Part shown: in pieces, positions 28,747-37,342 of the stretch | How the letters are laid out: every line of letters starts with the position of its first letter | Position numbering within the stretch: the stretch's first letter is position 1 | Assembly: GCF_902498195.1 (NCBI RefSeq) | Contig: NZ_CABVIY010000004.1 | Span: 62,001-126,000 of the forward strand | Source of the DNA: Pseudomonas fluorescens | GTDB taxonomy: Bacteria; Pseudomonadota; Gammaproteobacteria; Pseudomonadales; Pseudomonadaceae | Reading direction: 5' to 3' | Length of the DNA: 64,000 nt | Made by a program: the position numbers and the translations under genes | The notes under the pieces: model-generated | What the model was told of the DNA's origin: nothing | Seen by the model: only the letters and a program-made list of their open reading frames with translations | Database searches by the model: none

Positions 28747-29283
28747 ATGTTTTTGCGCAAATCCGTGGCCTTGGCTGCCTGTGTCCTGGCTTTGAGTTCG
28801 CCCGTGTGGGCGTCACCGGCGCCGACGTATGAATTCGGTCAACCGGCGCCCGCGAACAAGGCGAGCCGCAGTGTCGAGGTGGTGATGGGCGACATGTCGT
28901 TCACCCCCAAGGCCATCGACATCAAGGCCGGGGAAACCGTGCGCTTCGTGCTGGTGAACAAAGGCCAGTTGCTGCACGAATTCAACCTAGGTGACGCGGC
29001 GATGCATGCCCGGCACCAGCAGGAAATGCTGCGGATGCAGCAAAGCGGCATGCTTACGCCTACAGGCGTGAAGGCGATGGACCACAGTGCCATGGCCGGC
29101 ATGGATCATGGCGCGATGGGGCATGGTATGAAGCACGATGACCCCAACAGCGTGCTGGTGGAGCCGGGCAAAACCGCGGAATTGACCTGGACGTTCACCA
29201 AGGCCACCAGCCTGGAGTTTGCCTGCAATATTCCCGGTCATTACCAGGCCGGCATGGTCGGCAAATTGACAGTCAGTCAGTAA
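28747..29283 (+). CDS. Periplasmic cupredoxin, copper-induced
   Basis: A 178-residue secreted protein with signal peptide MFLRKSVALAACVLALSSPVWA. It has a plastocyanin/azurin-like fold. Type-1 copper ligands are visible as His in GQLLHEFNLG and Cys-His-Met in LEFACNIPGHYQAGMVG. A Met/His-rich insert ([20 protein letters not shown]) could bind Cu(I). It follows a cop-box and is divergent from copRS; it corresponds to PA2807. Probable role: periplasmic copper binding under copper stress. Confidence 0.87.
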   Translation: MFLRKSVALAACVLALSSPVWASPAPTYEFGQPAPANKASRSVEVVMGDMSFTPKAIDIKAGETVRFVLVNKGQLLHEFNLGDAAMHARHQQEMLRMQQSGMLTPTGVKAMDHSAMAGMDHGAMGHGMKHDDPNSVLVEPGKTAELTWTFTKATSLEFACNIPGHYQAGMVGKLTVSQ

Positions 29284-29344
29284 GCACTCAAAGGCGGGAG
29301 CAAAGGCTGATAGAATCCGCTGATTATTCAGTCAGGTTTCCGCC

Positions 29345-30175
29345 ATGCATCCCGCAGCCGAACACTCGCCGCTGGGCAAATCCAGCGAATATATCGCCAC
29401 TTACACGCCGTCCTTGCTGTTCCCGATCCCGCGTACCGCCAAGTGGGCCGAGTTGGGCCTGACGGCCGAAACCCTGCCGTACAAGGGCGTGGACTTCTGG
29501 AACTGCTTCGAACTGTCGTGGCTGTTGCCATCGGGCAAGCCCGTGGTAGCGATCGGCGAGTTCAGCATCCCGGCGGACTCGCCGAACATCATCGAATCGA
29601 AGTCGTTCAAGCTGTACCTCAACTCCTTGAACCAGACGCCGTTTGCCGACACCGCGAGCCTTGAAACGACGCTGGTCAAGGACTTGTCGGCCGCCGCCGG
29701 CAAGCCGGTGGGCGTGCGCGTCCGCAGCCTGAAAGAGGTAGAAGCCGAAGGCGTCGTGGCGTTGCCGGGTGCGTGCATCGATGAACTGGATATCCGCGTC
29801 AGCAACTACGAGCATCCGCGTCCGGAACTGTTGCGTTGCGACGAATCGCGCATTGTCGAAGAGAGCGTGCACAGCCATTTGCTCAAATCCAATTGCCCGG
29901 TGACCAGCCAGCCGGACTGGGGCAGCGTGGTGGTGGAATATCGCGGTGCGGCACTGGATCACGCCAGCCTGCTGGAATACATCGTCAGCTTCCGCCAGCA
30001 CTCGGACTTCCATGAACAGTGCGTGGAACGCATCTTCCTCGATCTGCAGCGCTTGCTGAAGCCGGAGAAATTGACGGTGTATGCACGCTATGTGCGCCGT
30101 GGCGGGCTGGATATCAATCCGTATCGCAGTACAGAAGAAGTGCGGCTGCCGAACCATCGCCTGGTCCGTCAATAA
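29345..30175 (+). CDS. queF: QueF, NADPH-dependent preQ0 reductase (long type)
   Basis: A 276-residue bimodular tunnelling-fold enzyme reducing 7-cyano-7-deazaguanine to preQ1 in queuosine biosynthesis. The signature [11 protein letters not shown] is at 84-94. The covalent-thioimide cysteine is Cys184 in [13 protein letters not shown] with Asp191. Both lie six residues before the E. coli positions. The ATG at 29345 opens [12 protein letters not shown]. Confidence 0.97.
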   Translation: MHPAAEHSPLGKSSEYIATYTPSLLFPIPRTAKWAELGLTAETLPYKGVDFWNCFELSWLLPSGKPVVAIGEFSIPADSPNIIESKSFKLYLNSLNQTPFADTASLETTLVKDLSAAAGKPVGVRVRSLKEVEAEGVVALPGACIDELDIRVSNYEHPRPELLRCDESRIVEESVHSHLLKSNCPVTSQPDWGSVVVEYRGAALDHASLLEYIVSFRQHSDFHEQCVERIFLDLQRLLKPEKLTVYARYVRRGGLDINPYRSTEEVRLPNHRLVRQ

Positions 30176-30192
30176 AGACCTGCTGAAGGAGC

Positions 30193-30279
30193 TGTAGGAG
30201 CTGTCGAGTGCAACGAGGCTGCGATCTTTTGATTTTTTAAAGGAAGATCAAAAGATCGCAGTCTTCGACAGCTCCTACA
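30193..30279. repeat. Long inverted repeat (TGTAGGAGCTGTCGA type)
   Basis: Outer arms TGTAGGAGCTGTCGA and TCGACAGCTCCTACA are exact complements; inner CTGCGATCTTTTGAT pairs with ATCAAAAGATCGCAG. This is a different palindrome family from the GCGAGC REPs. Transcribed, it would form a strong hairpin between the converging queF and DUF4404 genes and may terminate both. Confidence 0.88.
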
Positions 30280-30293
30280 CAGGGTGGAGAGGC

Positions 30294-30557
30294 TCAGATA
30301 CCCATGCTGTGCAGCGCCTGGCCGATCTGGCGCAAGGTGCCAGCGAGGGTCGGGTGTTCGAGTTCGAAGCGTTCGACGGCCAGGTTGACGTTATCGGCCA
30401 GGTTGACGTCCTTGGTTTTGGTTTCGAGCTCAAGCTCAAGTTCGATCTGTTGCATCAGCGCGTGCAGGTCTGTGCGCTCGGCTTCGGACAGCGGAGGATT
30501 CTGCTCCAATTGCTCGCGCAGGGCATTGAGCTGTTCTTGCAGTTCGCGGGCAGGCAT
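30294..30557 (-). CDS. DUF4404 family protein
   Basis: An 87-residue, acidic, coiled-coil-like protein, MPARELQEQLNALREQLEQN, with heptad-like leucines throughout the first 60 residues. The ATG after AAAAGGAAGAACGCC was chosen over an upstream in-frame start lacking a ribosome site. It matches the DUF4404 family, small soluble proteins of unknown function. Confidence 0.75.
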   Translation of the reverse strand: MPARELQEQLNALREQLEQNPPLSEAERTDLHALMQQIELELELETKTKDVNLADNVNLAVERFELEHPTLAGTLRQIGQALHSMGI

Positions 30558-30681
30558 GGCGTTCTTCCTTTTCTCGATTGGCACTGGCATAGACCGCAGC
30601 GAAGCGCCAAAGATCTATGGCTTTCCTTTAGATTAATCCACTCCCACGTAACCTGCATGCTTCATAGGTGTGCGGCGGCGA

Positions 30682-31302
30682 TCAGGGCTTTTCGCCCTTG
30701 AGTCGGCGCAAGCTGATATCCGCCAGGCAGGTGTCGAGCTCGCCGAGGTGATCGATCACCGAATGCACGCCCAGGCCAAACAGTTGCACCGTTGCCTTGC
30801 CGCGCTTGATGTCCTGCTCCTGTGGCGACAAGGCGTGCCATTGAACGGGCGAGAGGCCGCAGAGTGAGCCGCAGGACGCCAGCCCGATCGTCCACAGGCC
30901 GGCATTGAGCCCCGATTGCAACAAGCGCGGTTCGCCACTGACCAACACGCAACCGTCGAGTTGTTCGACGTTCAGCGCCATCAACGCGTGCCAGCATGCA
31001 TTCGGTGCCGGCCATGGCTGGATTGTTGCAAGTTGTTGCGATGGCTGGATCCATTCTGGCAGCGCACGGGAAAGGGGGTGGCTCAGGGCGGGGGGCAATT
31101 CATCGAGCCAGGCGCAGGGAATTTGCTGGCGCTGCAAGCTGTGCAGACTGTCGAGCGCGCCAAGCGTGGCTTCGGCGTGTTCGGCCGAATGGCCCCCAGA
31201 CAGGCGCGTGCGCGCACCGAAGTCCACCAGGCAACCACTGAGCCCGAACAGCACGGCGGTCAGTTTGGGCGCGGTTTGAGGCGAGGTTTCGGCGAGCGGC
31301 AT
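30682..31302 (-). CDS. HAD-superfamily protein, phosphonatase-like, probably without hydrolase activity
   Basis: A 206-residue protein whose opening LTAVLFGLSGCLVDFG aligns with the phosphonoacetaldehyde hydrolase motif FDWAGTVVDFG. The nucleophilic Asp is replaced by Gly (FGLSG). The lysine motif and the C-terminal acidic GDT-type motif are also not apparent. It occupies the PA2803/PA2804 neighbourhood between DUF4404 and mlaA (from memory). It may keep the fold as a binding or regulatory protein. Confidence 0.65.
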   Translation of the reverse strand: MPLAETSPQTAPKLTAVLFGLSGCLVDFGARTRLSGGHSAEHAEATLGALDSLHSLQRQQIPCAWLDELPPALSHPLSRALPEWIQPSQQLATIQPWPAPNACWHALMALNVEQLDGCVLVSGEPRLLQSGLNAGLWTIGLASCGSLCGLSPVQWHALSPQEQDIKRGKATVQLFGLGVHSVIDHLGELDTCLADISLRRLKGEKP

Positions 31303-31503
31303 GTCAACGTCCCTGAAATAGCCTCAAGGCTAGGGAACGTCGGTGACAGTTGCGTGACATGGATGTGAATCCCTCACAATTGGCAGCAATCACGCGCCGG
31401 CCTTCGGGTGCAATGCTGCCTAAAATGGCATTTGCGTCTTATACTAGCGGTCTTTGCGTCGAGCCCAGCGCTCGACGACGGTACAAGTCCAAGGAGTTTT
31501 TCT

Positions 31504-32193
31504 ATGCGCTTGAGCAATCATCTCGCTCAGCTTTGTGTGTGTGCCAGCGTGTTGCTGGTCCCGTTTGTTGCCCAGGCAGCATCGGAAGACGACCCTTGGG
31601 AAAGCATCAACCGTCCGATCTACAATTTCAACGACGTGGTCGACACCTATGCGCTGAAGCCTCTGGCCCAGGGCTATCAGTTCGTCACGCCGCAGTTCCT
31701 CGAAGACGGCATCCACAACATGTTCCGCAACGTCGGTGACGTGACCAACCTGGCCAACAATATCCTGCAGGCCAAGCCCGCGGCAGCCGGTGTCGACACC
31801 GCACGGCTCATCTTCAACACCACCTTCGGCCTTTTGGGCTTCTTCGATGTCGGCACCCAGATGGGCCTGCAACGCAACGACGAAGACTTCGGCCAGACCC
31901 TGGGTTACTGGGGCGTGGGCAGCGGTCCGTACGTGATGCTGCCGCTGCTCGGTCCAAGCACCTTGCGTGATGCGCCATCGAAGTACGTCGACAGTTATAC
32001 CGGCCCATACCGCTACATCAACGACGTGCCGGTGCGCAATTCGATCTTCGGCCTGAACATTGTCGATACCCGGGCGAATTTGCTGTCATCCGAGAAGTTG
32101 ATCACCGGCGACAAATACACCTTCATTCGTAACGCCTACCTGCAGAACCGCGAATTCAAGGTCAAGGACGGCCAGGTCGAAGACGATTTTTGA
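31504..32193 (+). CDS. mlaA: MlaA/VacJ, outer-membrane lipid asymmetry protein
   Basis: A 229-residue protein of the Mla pathway that removes misplaced phospholipids from the outer leaflet. The mature start ASEDDPWESINRPIYNFND and the LPLLGPSTLRDA segment are diagnostic. The signal peptide ends AQA and contains no lipobox cysteine at the cleavage site, so unlike E. coli MlaA this is apparently not a lipoprotein. AAGGAG lies eight bases before the ATG. A strong terminator follows. Confidence 0.92.
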   Translation: MRLSNHLAQLCVCASVLLVPFVAQAASEDDPWESINRPIYNFNDVVDTYALKPLAQGYQFVTPQFLEDGIHNMFRNVGDVTNLANNILQAKPAAAGVDTARLIFNTTFGLLGFFDVGTQMGLQRNDEDFGQTLGYWGVGSGPYVMLPLLGPSTLRDAPSKYVDSYTGPYRYINDVPVRNSIFGLNIVDTRANLLSSEKLITGDKYTFIRNAYLQNREFKVKDGQVEDDF

Positions 32194-32207
32194 ATCCTGA
32201 CCGTTAC

Positions 32208-32238
32208 GAAAAAGGCAGCCTTCGGGCTGCCTTTTTTG
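32208..32238 (+). terminator. Terminator of mlaA
   Basis: AAAAAGGCAGCC pairs with GGCTGCCTTTTTT around the stable tetraloop TTCG, 15 bases after the mlaA stop; the A/T flanks make it bidirectional and usable by the converging PilZ gene. Confidence 0.95.
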
Positions 32239-32249
32239 TCTGGATCGGG

Positions 32250-32549
32250 TTACTTCATCTTCATGATTGTAAGGCCAAGTTTCTGAGCGCCGTCGTGCTG
32301 CTCCTTCACCCACACCACTTCGGTGTCGGCTTCGAGCCCCTTGAGCGCGGCGTGATCGGACTCGATGCGTACGTTGAGCCGATCACCCACCTTGAACAAA
32401 CGCGGCGCCTGCACTTGCATGCCGCTGCTGGAAAGGTCGATGCAGACGGCTGGCACCTCATCGCCTTCGTGAATCAGCGACACATCGGCATCGACCCGCA
32501 TGCGGATGAAATCGCGCTTTTCGCTGTAGTCCCGACGGGTTTGGCTCAT
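32250..32549 (-). CDS. Single-domain PilZ protein
   Basis: A 99-residue PilZ domain. The c-di-GMP binding elements are RDFIRMRVDADV (RxxxR) and DLSSSGMQVQAP (DxSxxG), both present, so binding is likely. The position, between mlaA and rssB, matches PA2799 of P. aeruginosa (from memory). Transcribed toward mlaA. The target process is not evident. Confidence 0.9.
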   Translation of the reverse strand: MSQTRRDYSEKRDFIRMRVDADVSLIHEGDEVPAVCIDLSSSGMQVQAPRLFKVGDRLNVRIESDHAALKGLEADTEVVWVKEQHDGAQKLGLTIMKMK

Positions 32550-32760
32550 GGGCTTTATCCTTCCATTGGGTTACGGTTTTGACTGTTCTTATAACTCCCG
32601 GTGATTTGAACAGTGTAGACGTCAAGCGACCATCGGCGTGAGCTTGAAACGCCTCGCGGATGGGAGTACCGTCTGCGCCTTAGAAGGGCACCTCTGATGG
32701 ACATCTGTGTAGGGCAAGCGCTCGAAAACAGTGCAACAGAGAGGCTAGAAAGCGAATCCA

Positions 32761-32794
32761 GTAGCGTGAGCCGGGCCAAAACCCGAGCCGCTAC
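32761..32794 (+). other. Stem-loop upstream of rssB
   Basis: GTAGCG and CGCTAC form outer arms, with an inner GGG/CCC pair and a CCAAAA loop, 31 bases before the rssB start. It may lie in the rssB leader; no T-tract follows, so it is not a terminator. Confidence 0.4.
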
Positions 32795-32824
32795 GCCAAC
32801 CTAATTCTGGCGCCGTTTGCCCAC

Positions 32825-34006
32825 ATGCCAAAAACCAGTGCCACGCTGCTGATTATCGATGATGACGAAGTAGTGCGCGCGAGCCTCGCCGCCTATTTGG
32901 AAGACAGTGGTTTCAGCGTCTTGCAGGCCAGCAATGGCCAGCAGGGTCTACAGGTATTCGAGCAAGACAAGCCCGACTTGGTCATCTGCGATCTGCGCAT
33001 GCCGCAGATGGGTGGACTCGAACTCATTCGCCAGGTTACCCAGCTGTCGCCGCAGACACCGGTGATCGTGGTGTCGGGTGCCGGCGTGATGAACGACGCG
33101 GTCGAGGCGCTGCGCCTGGGCGCGGCGGACTACCTGATCAAGCCCCTCGAAGATCTGGCGGTGCTCGAGCACTCTGTGCGTCGGGCCCTGGATCGTGCGC
33201 GCCTGCTGCTGGAAAACCAGCGTTACCGCGAGAAGCTGGAAAAAGCCAACCGCGAGCTGGCCGCCAGCCTGAACCTGCTCCAGGAAGACCAGAATGCCGG
33301 TCGCCAGGTGCAGATGAACATGCTGCCGGTCAGCCCCTGGACCATCGACGAATTCAAGTTTGCCCACCAGATCATCCCGTCGCTGTACCTGTCGGGTGAT
33401 TTCGTCGACTATTTCCGGGTCGACGAGCGCCGCGTGGCGTTCTACCTGGCGGACGTTTCCGGTCATGGCGCCTCTTCAGCCTTCGTCACCGTACTGCTGA
33501 AGTTCATGACCACGCGGTTGCTGTTCGAGTCCAAGCGCAGCGGCACATTGCCAGAATTCAAGCCTTCAGAGGTGCTTGGTCATATCAACCGGGGCCTGAT
33601 CAGTTGTAAGCTGGGTAAACACGTCACAATGGTCGGTGGAGTCATCGACGAGGAGACAGGTTTGTTGACCTATAGCATCGGCGGTCATTTGCCGTTGCCA
33701 GTGTTGTACACACCCGACAGTGTTCGTTATCTGGAAGGGCGTGGCTTGCCGGTGGGCCTCTTCAACGAAGCCACCTACGAAGACCACGTGCTGGAGCTGC
33801 CGCCGACGTTCAGCCTGACGCTGATGTCTGATGGCATTCTGGACCTTTTGCCAGAACCCACACTCAAAGAAAAAGAGGCTGCGTTGCCCCAACGGGTCAA
33901 GGCAGCGGGCGGCAGCCTGGATGGTCTGCGGCAGGTTTTTGGATTGGCCACGCTAGGGGAGATGCCGGATGATATCGCCCTGTTGGTGTTGAGCAGGAAT
34001 CTTTAA
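32825..34006 (+). CDS. rssB: RssB-type response regulator with PP2C phosphatase domain
   Basis: A 393-residue protein with an N-terminal receiver (phosphoacceptor Asp56 in LVICDLRMPQMGG; Lys in YLIKPLED), a coiled linker (about 125-165) and a C-terminal SpoIIE/PP2C-type serine phosphatase (YLADVSGHGASSAFVTVLL; SDGILDLLPE). The pair with the next gene, overlapping by one base (TAATG), corresponds to RssB-RssC of Pseudomonas, implicated in RpoS control. A phosphatase acting on the partner STAS protein is the expected mechanism. Confidence 0.9.
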   Translation: MPKTSATLLIIDDDEVVRASLAAYLEDSGFSVLQASNGQQGLQVFEQDKPDLVICDLRMPQMGGLELIRQVTQLSPQTPVIVVSGAGVMNDAVEALRLGAADYLIKPLEDLAVLEHSVRRALDRARLLLENQRYREKLEKANRELAASLNLLQEDQNAGRQVQMNMLPVSPWTIDEFKFAHQIIPSLYLSGDFVDYFRVDERRVAFYLADVSGHGASSAFVTVLLKFMTTRLLFESKRSGTLPEFKPSEVLGHINRGLISCKLGKHVTMVGGVIDEETGLLTYSIGGHLPLPVLYTPDSVRYLEGRGLPVGLFNEATYEDHVLELPPTFSLTLMSDGILDLLPEPTLKEKEAALPQRVKAAGGSLDGLRQVFGLATLGEMPDDIALLVLSRNL

Positions 34007-34488
34007 TGAGTACCGGTAGAATCCAGTTCGCCGAGCAGGACGGCACGTTCGTCCTCAAGTTCGTCGGTGAAGTTCGCCTGACCCTGTGTTCGGCGTTGGA
34101 TGCGACTATTGAGAAAATCTTCACCGCGATGAATTTCAACGCGATCGTGATCGATTTGACCGAAACCCGCAGCATCGACAGCACGACCCTTGGCTTGCTG
34201 GCCAAGCTGTCGATCCTGTCGCGGCAAAAAGTCGGCCTGCTGCCGACTGTCGTCACCACCCACGAAGACATTACCCGCCTGTTGCAGTCCATGGGCTTCG
34301 AACAAGTGTTCAACATCGTTGACCAGCCTGTGGCGTGCCCGGAATGCCTGGACGACTTGCCGGACCAGGATCAGTCCGAGGAAGTGGTGCGGATCAAGGT
34401 GCTTGAAGCGCACAAGATCCTCATGGGCCTGAACGATTCCAACCGGGAAGCGTTTCATGACCTGGTGAATGCGCTGGAGCGGCATTGA
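34006..34488 (+). CDS. rssC: RssC-type STAS anti-sigma-factor antagonist
   Basis: A 160-residue protein with an N-terminal STAS domain (1-100). The phosphorylatable serine is probably Ser59 in RSIDSTTLGLLAKL. A 55-residue C-terminal extension with two cysteines (VACPECLDDLPD) is not part of the usual SpoIIAA length. It is translationally coupled to rssB, so it is the likely phosphatase substrate. Confidence 0.88.
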   Translation: MSTGRIQFAEQDGTFVLKFVGEVRLTLCSALDATIEKIFTAMNFNAIVIDLTETRSIDSTTLGLLAKLSILSRQKVGLLPTVVTTHEDITRLLQSMGFEQVFNIVDQPVACPECLDDLPDQDQSEEVVRIKVLEAHKILMGLNDSNREAFHDLVNALERH

Positions 34489-34520
34489 TTCCTTGATGTG
34501 ATGTGGGCCGCACTGGCCCC

Positions 34521-34612
34521 TTCGCGAGCAGGCTCGCTCCCACAAGTCCTCCGCTTTCTCTATCTATGTGACTGCATCGCAAGCCCTTTGTGGGAGCGGG
34601 CTTGCCCGCGAA
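34521..34612. repeat. REP inverted pair
   Basis: TTCGCGAGCAGGCTCGCTCC and GGAGCGGGCTTGCCCGCGAA face each other across about 47 bases. It lies after rssC. Confidence 0.85.
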
Positions 34613-34672
34613 GGCGTCCTTCCAGGCACCACACAAATCAGCGCAAAACCAACCCGCTATCAATCGCACACA

Positions 34673-34708
34673 AAAAAGGGCGAACCCAGCAGGGTTCGCC
34701 CTTTTTGC
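34673..34708. terminator. Bidirectional terminator (tal)
   Basis: AAAGGGCGAACCC and GGGTTCGCCCTTT form a 13-base-pair stem with A-tract on one side and T-tract on the other, 17 bases beyond the tal stop on the minus strand. Confidence 0.93.
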
Positions 34709-34724
34709 ACACCAACCCTTCAGA

Positions 34725-35651
34725 TCACAGCTTGGCCTGCAACAGCGCCTCAAGCTTCTCCTGGTCCCGGGCAAACTGACGAATCCCCTCGGCCAGCTTC
34801 TCGGTCGCCATGGCGTCTTCGTTGGACAACCAGCGGAACTGCGCTTCATTGAGGTTCAGCCGCGCTTCACCGGCATGCCCCGGCGCCAGCTTGCGTTCCA
34901 GCTTGCCGGTGTCCGCCGCCAGCTTGTCGATCAAATCCGGACTGATGGTCAGGCGGTCGCAACCGGCCAGATGCTCGATCTGGCTCAGGTTACGGAAACT
35001 GGCACCCATCACCACGGTTTTGTAATCGTTGGCCTTGTAGTAGTTGTAGATACGCGTCACCGATTGCACGCCCGGATCGTCCGCGCCGGTGTACTCGTTG
35101 CCGGTGGCTTTCTTGTACCAGTCATAGATACGGCCCACGAACGGCGAAATCAGGAACACCCCGGCGTCGGCACAGGCAGCTGCCTGGGCGAAGGAGAACA
35201 GCAGGGTCAGGTTAGTCTGGATGCCTTCCTTTTCCAGGATCTCGGCGGCGCGAATGCCTTCCCAGGTGGAGGCGATCTTGATCAGCACGCGGTCACGGCC
35301 AATCCCGGACTTTTCGTACAGCTCGATCAGACGATGCGCACGCTTCAAAACGGCGTCGGTATCGAACGACAAACGCGCATCCACTTCAGTGGAGATACGC
35401 CCGGGAATCACCTTCAGGATTTCCTGCCCCACCGCAACGCCAAAACGGTCGCTGGCCAGGCCGACATCGCCCTTGCAGTCACTGACGCAAGCGTTCAGCA
35501 AATCGGCATAACCGGGAATGGCCGCCGCTTTCAACAGCAGGGAAGGGTTGGTGGTAGCGTCCACCGGTTTCACGCGAGCGATCGCTTCGAAGTCGCCGGT
35601 ATCGGCAACCACGGTGGTCATTTGTTTGAGTTGTTCCAGCTTGGAAGTCAT
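34725..35651 (-). CDS. tal: Transaldolase
   Basis: A 308-residue class I transaldolase of the non-oxidative pentose phosphate pathway. The Schiff-base lysine is Lys125 in [25 protein letters not shown] near the start and [12 protein letters not shown] are conserved. The ATG giving [11 protein letters not shown] was chosen by alignment to the family; the frame is open for 57 more bases upstream. It is monocistronic and ends at a bidirectional terminator. Confidence 0.97.
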   Translation of the reverse strand: MTSKLEQLKQMTTVVADTGDFEAIARVKPVDATTNPSLLLKAAAIPGYADLLNACVSDCKGDVGLASDRFGVAVGQEILKVIPGRISTEVDARLSFDTDAVLKRAHRLIELYEKSGIGRDRVLIKIASTWEGIRAAEILEKEGIQTNLTLLFSFAQAAACADAGVFLISPFVGRIYDWYKKATGNEYTGADDPGVQSVTRIYNYYKANDYKTVVMGASFRNLSQIEHLAGCDRLTISPDLIDKLAADTGKLERKLAPGHAGEARLNLNEAQFRWLSNEDAMATEKLAEGIRQFARDQEKLEALLQAKL

Positions 35652-35829
35652 GGGCGTGCTCTGTCCTATGGGTCTGATGACATTACCCGAGCGCTGACAG
35701 CCACTCAAGGGTGCGTTCGTGTATCGACGGTCCCCGCGGCAACAACCTGAAAACGGCTGTTTGAAAGGCAGGGCGCAGTATCGATAAATACGATGTCAAA
35801 ACCGACCACAGGTTCAACACGACTGACGA

Positions 35830-36825
35830 TCAACGCCCTTCGAGCAACGCCGCCGCCTGATCCAGTAACGCCAACGGTTCCTTGGCCTTGTGGATATCCA
35901 CCGACAACAACTGCCGAAACTTGCGCGCCCCCGGAAACCCGGTGCCCAGCCCCAGCACATGCCGAGTGATGTGATGCATCGAGCCACCCGCATCCAGGTG
36001 TGCGGCAATATAGGGCCGCAACTGCGCCAGCGCCTCGGCCCGCGTAATTACCGGCGCCGTGCTACCGAACAACTGCTGATCCACTTCCGCCATTACATAA
36101 GGGTTGTGATAAGCCTCACGGCCCAGCATCACCCCGTTGAACGTCTGCAAATGCTCGTGGCACGCCTCCAGCGACTTGATACCGCCATTGAGAATAATCT
36201 CCAGCTCCGGAAAATCCGCCTTCAACCGCGCCGCCACGTCATAGCGCAGGGGCGGGATGTCACGGTTCTCCTTCGGCGACAACCCCTCCAGAATCGCAAT
36301 CCGTGCATGCACGGTAAAACTCGTACACCCGGCCTCGCGAACCGTCCCGACGAAATCGCACAACTGCTCATAACTGTCACGCCCGTTGATCCCGATACGA
36401 TGCTTCACCGTCACCGGAATCGACACCGCATCACGCATCGCCTTCACACAATCGGCCACCAACTGCGGATGCCCCATCAGGCACGCACCGATCATATTGT
36501 TCTGCACCCGATCACTCGGGCAGCCGACGTTGAGGTTCACCTCGTCGTAACCATGGTCCTGTGCCATACGCGCGCAGGCCGCCAGATCCAGCGGAACACT
36601 GCCACCCAACTGCAACGCGAGCGGGTGCTCGGCTTCGTTATGGCGCAGGAAACGTTCGTGATCGCCATTGAGAAGGGCGCCGGTGGTGACCATTTCGGTG
36701 TAGAGCAGGGCGTTTTTGGATAGCAGGCGTAGGAAGAACCGGCAGTGGCGGTCAGTCCAATCCATCATCGGTGCGACGGAAAAGCGGCGGGAGAGCGGGG
36801 CGGGTGTGGCGATGGGTGCGGGCAT
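35830..36825 (-). CDS. dusA: DusA, tRNA-dihydrouridine(20/20a) synthase
   Basis: A 331-residue FMN enzyme reducing uridines in the tRNA D-loop. It has the FMN-barrel start SVAPMMDWTDRHCRFFLR, the catalytic cysteine in LNVGCPSDRVQNN, KHRIGINGRD and ILNGGIKSLEACHEHL. The start is the ATG giving MPAPIATPAPLSRRF. dusA is a known integration target for mobile islands; here the 5' flank is a low-GC stretch without a recombinase gene. Confidence 0.96.
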   Translation of the reverse strand: MPAPIATPAPLSRRFSVAPMMDWTDRHCRFFLRLLSKNALLYTEMVTTGALLNGDHERFLRHNEAEHPLALQLGGSVPLDLAACARMAQDHGYDEVNLNVGCPSDRVQNNMIGACLMGHPQLVADCVKAMRDAVSIPVTVKHRIGINGRDSYEQLCDFVGTVREAGCTSFTVHARIAILEGLSPKENRDIPPLRYDVAARLKADFPELEIILNGGIKSLEACHEHLQTFNGVMLGREAYHNPYVMAEVDQQLFGSTAPVITRAEALAQLRPYIAAHLDAGGSMHHITRHVLGLGTGFPGARKFRQLLSVDIHKAKEPLALLDQAAALLEGR

Positions 36826-37158
36826 TGGGGGTCTGGGATTGGTGTGGCTGGGAGGTGGGGGAGTTTAACAGGAATGGGGTCTGTGGGGCTGAAGGGAGTC
36901 TAGTGCCGGCTGTTGGAGCAGTTGATCTTGGGCATTGCGGGGATTGACAGAAAATGGCGAGAAATTAGATTCATCTCCATTTCCCGCATTTTCCCTGTAG
37001 TTATCAGGATGGGAATTAGAGAAAACCATTTCAACCCACCATTTGAAGGTGCAAACATCCCCTCGTTTACGGAGATATCCAGTTGTAGGACGTTTCCCGC
37101 TATTTCTGTCGAAATCTCCCATCTTGTACACCATTACCTACTTAGATAGCCTCCCCCC
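36826..37158. other. Low-GC intergenic stretch beside dusA
   Basis: About 330 bases upstream of dusA; from about 36950 on it is clearly AT-richer than the rest of the window. It is open in two overlapping opposite frames (78 and 89 residues), neither with a ribosome site nor recognisable similarity. I see no gene here. It may be a remnant of an inserted element or promoter-rich leader for the RNA downstream. Confidence 0.5.
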
Positions 37159-37246
37159 GTCGCTGCAATACAGCGACAAGGGTGTGGAAGCCCTTCACTA
37201 GATCTAGGCGCACAGGCGCCACCTGAATTTAAGCAGGCGCTTTTTT
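37159..37246 (+). promoter_or_regulatory. Leader with target sites a1/b1 and terminator of the C4-like RNA system
   Basis: In order: hairpin GTCGCTG-CAATA-CAGCGAC (37159-37177); hairpin AAGGG/CCCTT whose loop is TGTGGAAG (37178-37195); GATCTAGG (37201-37208); GGCGC-ACAG-GCGCC (37207-37220); and GGCGC followed by six T (37236-37246). GGTGTGGAAG (37181-37190) and GATCTAGG are exact complements of two single-stranded parts of the RNA core downstream. GCGCC can pair either with the upstream GGCGC or with the one before the T-tract, giving antiterminator and terminator alternatives. Confidence 0.7.
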
Positions 37247-37266
37247 GATGTCTGCTGTTAAATTAT

Positions 37267-37342
37267 GGCGGCTGTGCGCGGGGCACTTTCGGGTGCGCCG
37301 GGTTCCTAGATCCCCGGTCTTCCACACCTGCGCACAGCTGCC
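37267..37342 (+). ncRNA. C4/CI-like antisense RNA
   Basis: A 76-nt cross-shaped structure. A 13-bp closing stem (GGCGGCTGTGCGC with GCGCACAGCTGCC, one G-U) holds a small hairpin (GCAC/GTGC, 37283-37296) and a second hairpin (CCGGG/CCCGG, 37298-37317) whose loop carries TTCCTAGATC; CTTCCACACC (37319-37328) is unpaired before the closing stem. Both single-stranded segments have complements upstream (37181-37190, 37201-37208) and downstream (37351-37358, 37385-37392). Size, shape and flanking targets match the C4 RNAs of phages P1/P7 and CI RNA of P4. Processing or a separate promoter is not visible. Confidence 0.8.

Noticed and set aside
36913..37149. 78-codon plus-strand frame in the low-GC stretch upstream of the C4-like RNA
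   Set aside because: No ribosome site and no recognisable motif; an opposite frame of similar length exists, so it is likely chance in AT-rich DNA.
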